Origin: Physcia stellaris
Taxonomy: Eukaryota > Ascomycota > Lecanoromycetes > Caliciales > Physciaceae
Direction: 5' to 3'
NCBI GenBank assembly: GCA_018902385.1
Contig: JABSSW010000001.1
Location: 496,001-560,000 of the forward strand
Length of the DNA stretch: 64,000 nt
The number at the start of each line of letters is the position of its first letter. Within the stretch, counting starts at the first letter, position 1. The notes beneath the pieces were generated by a model. It ran no database searches and was not told the DNA's origin. It saw nothing but the letters and a program-made list of their open reading frames with translations. Below, piece by piece: positions 1-10,038 of this stretch. Both the position numbers and the translations under genes were made by a program.

Positions 1-1687
1 CAATAGCCTTGGCTTGTGCAAAGCCGTATTACGCTGACTTTCCGTATCATCATCCTGATATTCACGGTGCATACGACCCCCGTGCTTCCTCACTGTTTCC
101 AACTCCCCCATATTCAACATCTCACTCAATTCCTGGAATTCGTCTCCTCTCTCTTGCGATTTATCCACGTTGGACCCCTTGCCAGCTTGTCGTTGGTCCT
201 GCTGTTGAACGACTAGCCTCTGCAGCGATTCTAGATCCGTGCAGTCCTTTACCAACCCACTTACATCGACCTGTGCTCCAATGAAGTATCGGATCTTGCC
301 TCGGCTGTCGCAAAGCGGAGCAATCATAAGCATGTTTATGAAGGGAGAACCATCCCTCCGACTTGTAGTGGTAAGCGTCCTATAACACTGACAGGGCCAC
401 TTTGTACCTACTAATTGAGAAAAACTTCACATTGCTCGCGACCGGATTGCACTGCGTCTTTGAGTCTGCGGACACTGAGAAGGTTCGTCTTCGGACCCTG
501 TAGGAAACGGCAGTTGCGCCCAATCGCATAGCCCATGCCATATTGTGTTGTTCGGCAAAATTCTAGAATGACAGACCTGTAAGGATATTCGCTCAGGTGG
601 CAGATAGAGACTGACCTTCGGATGCAAACACTATTGGATTATCAGGCCTAGAGGGATCCGTAAGACAGAAAACCTCCGCAAGGCCTTCGGATGCTTCCCG
701 GAGATGAGGAGCCAGGACCCCGGTAATGCGCTGAGAGATGCTCAGGCTCACAATCTGTATATACATATGTGTAATATATGCCGGCAAGTCCTCCCTGACC
801 ATAGCATCGAAGGCCTGGTTAGCCTTCAACTCCAGCGCAGCGTTGGAGCTGGCTGGTGCTAAGCCTGCCGTGTAGTCATGGCCAGGAATAGGACTTAAAG
901 CCTCCGCTATCGCATTGGCATACTTGATAGCTTTAAGCGCTTTCAGAGCATCCAGATAGTATATCAGTACAGGAACCGATTGCGGCCGATGGGCGCTCAG
1001 GAAAGCCGTAAATCTCAAGAGCAGTGATGGATCGGCGAAAATGACCTTGAGATGTTCGTGAGAGAATAGTAATTCGGACCGTGACTCCAAAGAGAATCCG
1101 TGGTGATGGCTGTGGTCATCTGCTGGCTCGACGAGATCAAAGGAGCCGGGCAGGTCGCCCTGTAGGGGGGCCATCTGGTCGAAAGGCTCCAGCGCCGACT
1201 CGGCTTGTAGTGGAGGCATCTGGATTGATGTCGCCTGAGTCTCGTATGTTTCGTCCGAAGACAATGGAGACGCCGGCGAAGGACTGCGCGAAGCATTATG
1301 GTCATGCACATGAGGTTGTCTGTACTTGGTGTTCAGACTACTACGAAGAATGTCGTTAGCGACGATAACGAAGCATGCAGGAGGGGATGCTCACTCGTTC
1401 CGTGGTGGGGGATGCTTAAAATGCTGGCGCGGATCAGGTAGTGGGGGAAGGGGACCTGTCTTCGGAAATAATCGGTCGAAATTGGGGGTGCTTGGACGGC
1501 GTGTAGGGCCCTGATGGTGATCTTGAAAGTCCTTTACGGTGACAGGAGAAAGTGAGCCATCATAGACACCACCGTTGCGTTGCCGGTGGGGTAATGTCTC
1601 TCGCTCATTGTCGTGATGATGGGCGTCGACATTGCGCATGGTCTGCACCGAGGGTGGGTACTGGTGATGTTGATTAGCACCTAGCAT
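1..1687 (-). CDS. RGS-LOV blue-light photoreceptor (partial, C-terminus beyond window)
   Basis: Four exons on the minus strand: 1687-1395, 1337-616, 562-412 and 361 to the window edge. All junctions are GT-AG and keep frame, giving 509 residues so far. The first in-frame ATG is at 1687. After a His/Pro-rich disordered N-terminus comes an RGS-like helical region (FADPSLLLRFTAFL...VPVLIYYLDALKALKAI), then a full LOV core: FCLTDPSRPDNPIVFASE, GRNCRFLQG with the flavin-adduct cysteine, LNYRRDGSPF and YFIGAQVDVSGL. A Gln/Glu-rich tail follows. Known: fungal RGS-LOV proteins such as Botrytis BcLOV4 bind FMN and move to the plasma membrane in blue light; RGS domains act on heterotrimeric G-alpha. 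Inference: this is the orthologous photosensor. The 3' end, where the membrane-binding segment would lie, is outside or at the edge. Confidence 0.9.
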
Positions 1688-3396
1688 AGTTCTACCGACG
1701 CTCAAGATCGATGTAGCAGAATATCAGTAGACAACAACATTACCCGAGAAAGAAAGAGGATGGAAGGAACGGCAGTGTGCACAATATTGTACCGGTGAAG
1801 CTCTTACCAGTGAGTAGGGCATCTAATCACCATCGTCCCTCCCCAATATCCACTAAATCTATCCCCGACTTTCAAAGTTAAAAGCGGGAAGCCCGTCCGG
1901 CGGCGGCCTAGTGGAGGGTGAAATCGCGGGCTTGAAGGAGGTGGTCAGTTGGATGAGAGGACGAATCGTGGCGACTGGGGAGTGAAGATCTCGTTCAGCG
2001 GGACAGAGTACAGGCCCGATCTGGTGTACCCATGCCCGAATTCCCCCAGCTAGAGGCACGCAATGACATCGCCAGACGCCAGACCAACGGTTTCTGCCAC
2101 TCTGCCTTTGATTGATTCTCGCGCGAGCCACGCTAAAGCAGGCCCACAGCCCCTGAATTTGACATGGCGGGAACGACAGGTTCCCCTCGGTCCAATCCAA
2201 ATCACTGATAGCTAAGGCACCTAATGTCCAGTGCTCATATCGGCATGTTATCATGATCGTGATTGTCGTCCTTCAAAGTTTCCTCGGCCTAAAAGAGACA
2301 ATCACTCGCTGCTGAAAACTCGAAGGGGATGAAGGTTGAGATTACATGTGATCCTTCGGTTAATGCAAGATCTGAATAAGGTAGTCAATGCACGATTTCG
2401 TGCCGTCCCGCTTGCACGTTCGTGGCACTGTGTTTTCTCACCTCCTTTCTTTCTCTTAACATGCCATCGATACACCAATGTTGAGCGCCAAATTGATACG
2501 TATAATGGCATCCCAACTGCGCAAATCCTCAATTGCAAACTCCTTTCATGTCACAAAGGTTTCTCTTCGCCCCGAGAACAGCCAAGACTGAGCCTTCACT
2601 TGCAGCGGCGGGTATCTAAAGTAGATACGGAGCGCGAAGTACCTATGGAGTACTAATTGCAATCTCTGATGCGTCGAGCCTGCATGCACACACATGAAAA
2701 TTCATTTAACGGTCCTGTCAAACTGTGGACTACCTACCAAGGTCATACTGCAGCCATCAACTATGCGATACGAATCAGCAAGTGATCGCTTCTTGCTTTC
2801 ATCGCAATTGGCGGTTCGTTGAGTTCTATCTAGCTGCACAGTCACATGAGCCACCCGTGGCATGGACTTCTCACTTCAACTTTCAATAAGTAGGTACTAC
2901 AAGATGGTGTTCGAGCATCCCCAAAGTCGTCCCGGGCCTGCTTACGGCGCTGATCTGGCTACTGATAACTCCTGACAGCCTCTTTGTAATTGAGGAACTA
3001 GAAGGGCAAAACCACTCATATCATGCTAGATTGTGAAATACATATGCATAAGCACTCGCCCCGGAGGAAGTTTAGCACGGAAAGGAAGTCGCGAGGTGGA
3101 TAAAGACGGGGATCCGGTAGCCTGTTTCGGAATATTATATGACTGTGTGATATAAAAGCGTCTGGCTTGTCAGCTGTATCACCATCTTAATCCTTACCTT
3201 TTGTCGGCTCGACTTTTACGGGCTTGGCTGGTGCCTGTTCGACTCGTGTGACTTCGAGTTCTGCATTCTCATCCTCATTTTCTTCTCGCCTGCTCTGTAT
3301 TCCTTTTGTCCTTTCTTTCGCGCTTTCGGCTCTTCGCGTTCCCCTTGAACAAGGACTCCTATATAGCGGCGGACTAGCCCTCCAGGACATAGAATC
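1688..3396. other. Intergenic region, no convincing gene
   Basis: The first few hundred bases are the promoter side of the RGS-LOV gene. Short ORFs on both strands (for example 1859-2254 minus and 2336-2656 plus) have no recognisable domain, no splice-linked extension and no conserved look. A TATA-like run (tgatataaaagcg) lies at about 3149-3161, roughly 240 bp before the acidic ORF at 3397. Nothing else is supported. Confidence 0.5.
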
Positions 3397-3753
3397 ATGT
3401 ACGACGTTGATGCAGGCGTCGATTTGTTGGAGGACGATGGAGAATACCTGAAGCTAATGATAGAAACTGCTAATCGTCTTAGCGATGTTTCATCCAGAGA
3501 AGACAACTTAATTGAAGATGGCTCCGAAGATGACATCGAGGATAATTTCGAAGATGACTCTGAATATGGCTCAAAAGTTGGCACTGACGATAGCTTCGAA
3601 GATGGCTCCGAAGACTACGAGGAAGGGTACGAGCGCCACATGATGAAGCTACGGAAGGAGAAGTCATTACCAAGAGGTCGGATCCAAAGAAATACTCGAC
3701 TTTGGTGGGTAGGGCTTGTGAATGATGAGGGTGCGGTGAGACTTTACAGTTAA
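3397..3753 (+). CDS. Hypothetical acidic protein (118 aa), doubtful
   Basis: Single ORF from an ATG with an A at -3 region and a TATA-like box about 240 bp upstream. The protein is strongly acidic in its first 85 residues, with imperfect repeats of the type EDGSEDDIEDNFEDDSE, followed by a basic stretch and a short hydrophobic C-terminus. No domain is recognised. Acidic low-complexity ORFs can arise by chance from GAA/GAT-rich DNA, and the minus strand carries overlapping ORFs of similar length. Treat as hypothetical. Confidence 0.3.
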   Translation: MYDVDAGVDLLEDDGEYLKLMIETANRLSDVSSREDNLIEDGSEDDIEDNFEDDSEYGSKVGTDDSFEDGSEDYEEGYERHMMKLRKEKSLPRGRIQRNTRLWWVGLVNDEGAVRLYS

Positions 3754-4820
3754 CGATTTCGTTTCAACGTGGAATCGCTGATATTAAGATGTGCCGGCAA
3801 CGAGTTGAGGAGGAAAGATACTAGTGTAAACGGACAGTATTACCTCTCTCCCTAAAAGACCCCATGGTTCCACCCATATACGGAAAAAAGTCTCCTAGCG
3901 GTATTGAGCAGACCCAGGGAGATAAGGGACATCCGATCCATCGTTGTCGAAAGTATGCTCGATGTCAGTTGTCGGTCTTCTGCTGAAGTGTATCGTACAA
4001 GGAAGCCCTCTCCCAGATCGCAGACGGATGGAGCGACATTCTGGGGAAGCTAGCCGTCACCGGAAGCTGCAACTTGTCGGGCAATATAGCGGATGCTACC
4101 ATTGACAGCGTTACATTTTGCAACCGGACTGACAACGCGCCCAAGATAACAGACGAGCATTGTGTTAGTGCCATTTATCTGGATGTGTGGTCATCGAACT
4201 GGCCGCCTGTACCGTTACCACCATTAGCACTTGCTAGTATATAGATTTGGCCTGACTGAGTGTATCGTAGAAAGATCATACTGCTGAAGTATGATTAGTA
4301 TAACGCTGGTAGGCGCTCGTGCTCTCGGCTCTCGACTCGGAGATTTCTATTGTATCCCCACCACCTCTGTTCGCGCCATGGCTATTGCGAAGCTTAACAT
4401 GGCCCCTAACAGCTAATAAAGCAATCAGGATCGTGGGTGACAATGTGATTGCAGTACCGAATCGTAGAATACGTCTGTCATGATTATCATTGGTCCAGGA
4501 TCTGGCTTAGATGTAGAAAAACCATTCGCCCGAGTCGGCCCCGGACAAAATTGAGTGCCGATAAAAGATATGGACCAGTCGTCAGACCAAGGCTACCCGT
4601 CTTTGGAATCCAGAACGCACTCTCAACTAATACGGATGAAGCTTTGAACTCGATGTTCTTCCCAAGTCAGGCCATCGTTCCTTCATTCTCTTTTGGGTGG
4701 ATGTTTGTGACCATGAGAGAAGTGACGCAGGGATGAAGCACTCCATTTTGTAACATATATCTTTGTCCGTAGCGAGTGAATCAAGAGATGGGTTTGCAAC
4801 CGGGGTATTTGAGATGTAGA
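3754..4820. other. Intergenic region
   Basis: No supported gene. A 95-codon plus ORF at 4449-4736 and a 69-codon minus ORF at 3965-4174 have no recognisable feature. The ORF at 4449 could be upstream sequence of the possible spliced gene that follows, but I see no splice signals joining them convincingly. Confidence 0.4.
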
Positions 4821-4929
4821 AGCGCTTTTGGTGATGCTCATATCGTTTTGCTGCAAGAAGGGCTCCAGCGTGTGGTTTGTATGTTTTTGCCGCAAATGCT
4901 ATTCCATTCGAGTCCGTGATTGGTACCGC

Positions 4930-5505
4930 ACCAATCCCTGCATGTGCATGACTGTTTTGCCGCTTTCCACGATTCGACTGGCTCGAATCTCAAAGATGAT
5001 AGCAGAGGGTGGAGTCCAGGCATAGAACTGCTGCTTTGACTCGGAGCACTGTGGAGGGGCGCTTGTAGGCAAGCTGTATTCAAAAGTAACAAGACATCAT
5101 TCCAAAGTTTGAAAGCAAGAGGATCTCCGAGACCTTATTTGCGTGTAGCAGCTTACCTTATGTATTCGAAGGCTCGTGGTCTTCCCACGAAGACGCGAGA
5201 GTCCAGATAACTCTAGTGGACCAACGCAGGTACAAGTCTTGATGCCGTTTGCCTATGTTATCCTGAGAGCTTACCTCATATGGTTGAATGTCTCTAATGA
5301 TTGAAGTAGGAATGACGGTACTTATTGTAACACAGGGGACTGTGTAGCCCCATCCGCCCAAGCATGTGTTGCAATCGCTGGTCCCAATATTCTTGTCTTT
5401 GAACCCTTTAGGATTAAAGACACTGGCTCCGACAAAGTCGATCCCAACGCGTGGACAGTAGAGTTACGAGGCCGAAGTAACGGGATTACAAGTCGATAGA
5501 GTGAG
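4930..5505 (+). pseudogene. Possible small spliced gene or gene relic, unknown function
   Basis: Two plus-strand coding-looking blocks join across a plausible intron. The first, about 5155-5229, reads SLPYVFEGSWSSHEDARVQ and on to an acidic Gln/Arg end. Its donor is CAG|GTACAAG at 5230. The acceptor AGTAG is at about 5308, with a TCTCTAATG branch site. The second block runs to a stop near 5500 and contains GTYCNTGDC and AIAGPNILVFEPF. A further block upstream (about 4960-5030) reads FAAFHDSTGSNLKDDSRGW, but in this reading meets a stop soon after. I do not recognise the family. It may be a decayed secreted-protein gene. The minus strand also has short ORFs here, so this is low confidence. Confidence 0.25.
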
Positions 5506-5908
5506 GCTCCCATCGGTGGCCGAGGCCGAGTGGGCTAGTGTTTTAGCCCCCCACTTTAAGTCGCCATCAGCATCAAACGTTGAACCAGCGGCTTCTTCAC
5601 ATTTTCACATGCCTAATTCATATTTGTTTTTTCGGCGCTTCATTTCTGTTCTCACCATGTCTGTGACATGACCTTGGTTCACCTGCTCCTACGAGTACCT
5701 CACCTTTCTTGTCCCTATTTTGCCTTCCTCAAATGCCTTCCGCTAAATTTAGAAATCTGCACAAAGGCGCAACTTCCTCAAAGCACTTCCATTCAAACTA
5801 CATCAAATCTCCATCTCCGCCCTCCTAAATTCGTTTCTGCTATACTTTTGGGGCGTACTCTTTCAGTACTAAGCACGGTCATAGCCTTGCAGTCCTTAGC
5901 CCGGTATT

Positions 5909-7371
5909 ATGCCCCAAGATGAGAAGGGTCAGAAATGGGCCTGGTAACCTTCCCATGTCGTTCAGACTTGTTCATGCTCGAAATTGACAAGTTGATGTAG
6001 TATTGTCTGTATCAAAGGCCACCGTGCTCCAAAATGCAACCATTTCGAGCGTTACATGACGAGGGTGAGGAATCCTGGGAGGCCTCTGACTACTTGCCCT
6101 CATATTCAAAGCAAAACCAAATGTGACTGCGGGCCGAGGGAGGCAGTGATAATGATGAGGCTATTTAAAGGTGGGCGTATCTCAAGGCCCTAGTACTTGA
6201 AGCATGGCGCTCATATGTCCAAGGATCCCAGTGCCTGTGCACGCCTGCGCCCGATGCCTCATCGAAGTCCATTCTCGACGGTCCGAGATTAAAATTGGAA
6301 CATGCGACAAGCACAACAACCCACAAACTACAGCCAGTAACAATTGATCTCGATGTAGACAACAATAGGTCGGAAGCCATCATCAGTCCCCCCTTTCAAA
6401 GGCATGACACGCCACAAGCTCAGGAATCCTCCTTTTACAGCCATATTCCGGATATACAGCACTCGAGCCCCCCGTATACTATGCAAGGACTTTCAGCACC
6501 CTTAGAAGGCTCTTATAATGACCAGACTCCTTCATATGTCAATGCTGAGGCATTTGTACCCCAGCCGCCGGGGATAGCATCCTCTGCGAGCATGCATTCG
6601 CCATTCAACGGAGCCCATAACTCGTCATTCGGAACACCTTACCACGAGACACCATCAATACCATTTGAATCTCCTGCTGCGAGCTTTAGGTCCATGGAAA
6701 ACTATCCAATTCGTGAGACAGCAGCATCCGTCAATAGTGTATATAATAGTGACATAAACCCTCTGAACCCCAGAGCTTTCCACCACTACCAGCTTCCGGA
6801 GCGGTTGAACAATGATCATGCCCCAATATCCACGCTAGGCCACCCACCGTGGGGCAACGCTATGGCACCAGTACCACTAAACTACCCGATAGCGCCACCT
6901 TTAGTTGACGCTATAGGATCAATGGTATCTACTCCACAGCAGCAGTCTCTTCAAAGTGTTGCCAGCCGAAACTGGTCCACGCCTTTCGCACCCGTCATGG
7001 GTGTAGGGGCTTCTGCCGCCGAGGAAAACCGTGCACAACGTTATCAGGAACATGAGTGCACGTGCGGCCCAGGTTGTGGCTGCCTTGCCTGTCCGATACA
7101 TCCCCACAATGATGCTACGACACAGGAAGCGCTGCATGTAGGCAGACTGCTCAGTCAAGATCCGCTTTGGAGCAGTAGTAGCGAATTAGAGTCGTTCGAT
7201 GCCAAGTCATCTGAAATGATCCCTGAGGCAATTATGTCTGGCGAGGAGTGGCTTGAGTCTCAGTACTCGTTCCCTATGTCAGACTTAATGAGTCCTATTT
7301 CAATCCCGGAATTTGAGGCCGACTCGCAAGGAAACAGCTGTTGTGGCTCAACCAACCACAAGATTAGTTGA
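5909..7371 (+). CDS. Copper-fist DNA-binding transcription factor
   Basis: Three exons: 5909-5943, 6001-6170 and 6224-7371, giving 450 aa. Both introns (57 and 53 bp) are GT-AG and keep frame. The N-terminus is a copper-fist domain: MPQDEKGQKWAC then IVCIKGHR, KCNHFERYMTRVRNPGRPL and TKCDCG. The zinc ligands Cys-x2-Cys...Cys-x-His and the basic GRP motif for the minor groove are visible. Residues about 60-240 are Pro/Ser/Gln-rich, as in activation regions. Near residue 255-275 is a second Cys cluster, CTCGPGCGCLACPIHPHN, like the CxCx4CxCxxC copper-sensing motif of Mac1/Cuf1/GRISEA. Known: such proteins switch copper uptake or metallothionein genes according to Cu(I). Inference: a copper-responsive nuclear regulator; activator versus repressor cannot be told. 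The first exon is only 35 bp and easily missed. Confidence 0.88.
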
Positions 7372-8587
7372 TTTGAGGTTGCGACAAGGCCAGGAAAGGC
7401 CGCTTTGACCAAAGTATGGAGACACGGCCGTTCAATTTGAAAGAAGTTGCAACGAGTGATGGGGCGCTTAATGAGTGGCTCGGACTCTGGCAAGGACTTT
7501 CGCCTTCGGTAGTGATTCCAGAACAAGAAAGGCGTGAGTGACTGAACATAAGGAAATGCTCGATTGCGGCAGCTGTAAGATATTGTCACACTTATTCGAT
7601 ACCCATAACGGATTACTAGGCTTGCGAAGTGTTGAGACGATGATCCAGCACTTGCCTAAGGGAAATACGAAGCGAATGTTGCTTATTGCATGCATCTAAT
7701 GGTTGTTGTTGATACATGGGATCTTGCAGTGTTTGATTGGCAAGTAGCTTCGTACCGAAGAGTATTTGCCTGCCAGCACCACAGGAATTCCGTAGGAGAA
7801 TCGTATACACTCTAGTACTATATCGCTGGTGATGTGTGAGACTACTACTCGTTTGGAGGTTTTTTCAATCGACATCAAAGGGCCCAGTGTTAAGTGGCCT
7901 AGGTTTGAAGATATCGACTCTGACTGACGTCTAATGCATCGACACGCCACTTAGTGACTTCAACCAAAAACCTCATAGAGCAGTGCATGGTTAGTATGGC
8001 TCTGTCCTAAAAATCCACACTATTTAGTTTCTAATTGCTTTACAGTCAACCACTTGAAGCCAAATTGGGTGTTGCAGGAAGATCAAGGCTTGATAAAACC
8101 ACGATTTCCTATTGCTGAAATGTAGGTCAATAAATGGAACACGAATGAAGTATTCTCATGTTGATGTCTTTCTATCATCAGGATATCATCTCTTCCCGCT
8201 GACGCTTATAAATCTTAGCACTCCCTCTTCACTAATCTTGTTGTGTCTCTCACCATTGTCATAACCCATCTCGGAAGACACAGTACAGCACAAATCACCT
8301 TGCGTGGCAACGATCTATAATAAGAGCATGATGATATGATTAAATGACATGCCAACATCAGCGATCTCCGATATTGGTGATAGTGGCAATGTCGTGGAGA
8401 TGCAATAATCATTGTCATGGAGATGCAATAATCCGCCTTTAAGTTACCAGTCTCCTTTCAGCTTCTGCCATTCCTCACCTGTAAATCAAGATCGAAAAAG
8501 GTTCCGCTAGGCAATATCTTGCACTCTACACTGGCAAATCAGAGAAGAGTCATACAACAAATATACATTGTTTCAGCATACCTGGAT
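7372..8587. other. Intergenic region between copper-fist and MYND genes
   Basis: No gene is supported. Short minus ORFs at 7260-7950 are antisense or intergenic with no domain. A small direct duplication is at 8391-8433. The last part is the promoter side of the MYND gene, with a TATA-like tataaatc at about 8207. Confidence 0.5.
8391..8433. repeat. Short direct repeat (20 bp, two copies)
   Basis: The 20-bp units at 8391-8410 and 8414-8433 differ at a single base (GTCGTGGAG versus GTCATGGAG, then ATGCAATAATC). The spacing is 23 bp. It is probably a local slippage duplication in the promoter of the MYND-finger gene. Confidence 0.6.
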
Positions 8588-9573
8588 ATGGATGGGCAAT
8601 CCGAACCAAACTGTGTCGTTTCCTGCACGATGAAAGATATGGATGATGGTGGTAGGAACCTGGATTGGGAAGACGTCAACGATGCGGAAGCTGTGCTATC
8701 ATGTGCTTGTTGCAAGAAGGATGAGCGACTGCTGTATCAAGAGTTGAAACAGTGCGGTCGATGCCGGAAAACCTTGTACTGCTCACGGTGAGTCAAACTC
8801 GGAATTCCCTTCCCTTCTCTTCCCTTTCATCCGAAAATCCTCAATCAGTCTGAATGGGTAATACTTACTTTGGATGACTTAGTGGGTGCCAGAAGTCGCA
8901 CTGGACGTCCCATAGAGAATTCTGTGCCAAAGGTTATTCCGTCACTAGGTCGGATCCTACGCTGATGCCATTCCTTGAGACGCTGTCCGGTAAGCTTTCC
9001 GTCAACCCTGTCGCCTTGGATTCAGAACATGGACCTTATGCTTTTCAAAAAAAGGTAATACTGACTCCGAAAATGTATAGGCTCCTTTGTACCGCTGGCT
9101 GACAGCTCATGGCTTCACTCTCTACCCGACTATCTTGTCTTTAGACACATCATCGATGCGTATCGCCTGAGCCGCAATGAAGTGTACCAGAACGAAGAAG
9201 TAGCCAGCGAAGGTTCGCTCGGTTCCTCTGACGATGACGCTTTCGAGGGGTTCGAACGGTTTTTGCGGTTTGCGGAGATGCAGCCAGGCCTTCTCCCTGA
9301 TTGCTGTACTAGAGATAGATGCAGCGCATGCCAGAAGCTTGCCGTCGACAAAGCCGGTGCAAACTCAATCTATAATGCTCTGCCCACGAGGGAGGCGCTG
9401 GATTACTATGTAAGCACCCCTTACTGCATCTCTCTCATGTCTACAAAATCGATGGACCATGAGAAATACCCGCAGGGCCTGACACAATTCAGGGTGACGA
9501 TACAATCAGGCTGAGAGCACTGGCGGAAGAGGTGTTTCGCAAGGGCAATTTCGCGATTTCGCGGTCATCCTAG
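8588..9573 (+). CDS. MYND-type zinc-finger protein
   Basis: Four exons: 8588-8787, 8883-8989, 9081-9409 and 9493-9573, 238 aa, all GT-AG and in frame. The start is the first ATG of the reading frame (MDGQSEPN). The MYND finger spans the first splice: CACC...CGRC...YCSR then GCQKSHW and HREFC, which supplies the Cys/His ligands. The rest (FVPLADSSWLHSLPD, FRHIIDAYRLS, then an acidic stretch and YYGDDTIRLRALAEEVF) resembles the C-terminal part of fungal MYND-finger proteins of unknown role. MYND fingers bind proline-rich peptides, so a protein-protein adaptor role is likely. No SET domain is seen. Confidence 0.82.
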
Positions 9574-10038
9574 TAGTAGGAGACACGTCAACTTGAGATG
9601 ATGATCTAGGATTGCGTGCTGAATGACCAGGATGTCTGGCAAGTCTGTGGCGATAGTTTGCCAACCACTCCCAGGTAGGAGATGCTGGAACCCAGTTGTA
9701 CAGCATCAACAAGGTCTTTTTCTTTTTGTAAGCCATGACTTGATACTTAGGTATGCTTACTAGGGTTTCCACGTGATTTCGCTTAGATTTCTTCTGCAAA
9801 AATCCACTTCCCTCATCCACTCATACAATGCCCCCACGCCTACATACGTTCTCTACCTTACTGATAGAGCTGGTACTAAAGTTCCCAAGTCGACAGATCG
9901 TTGGTCTACATCATCTTGACGTTCGCTTTCATACCATTTGAGAGATTGAATGTTCAGCGCAGGTTTCTCACTGAATCTGTCGACGAGCGTCTCAACATAC
10001 AGAGATCCTTCTAAACCCAGATCCTCAGTATCAACGCA
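9574..10038. other. Intergenic region, promoter side of the gene at 10039
   Basis: No gene. The minus ORF at 9506-9820 mostly covers the 3' end of the MYND gene antisense and has no recognisable domain. Confidence 0.5.

Noticed and set aside
1859-2656. ORFs of 78-131 codons on both strands
   Set aside because: They overlap or adjoin each other on opposite strands without domain content or splice continuity; consistent with chance at this base composition.
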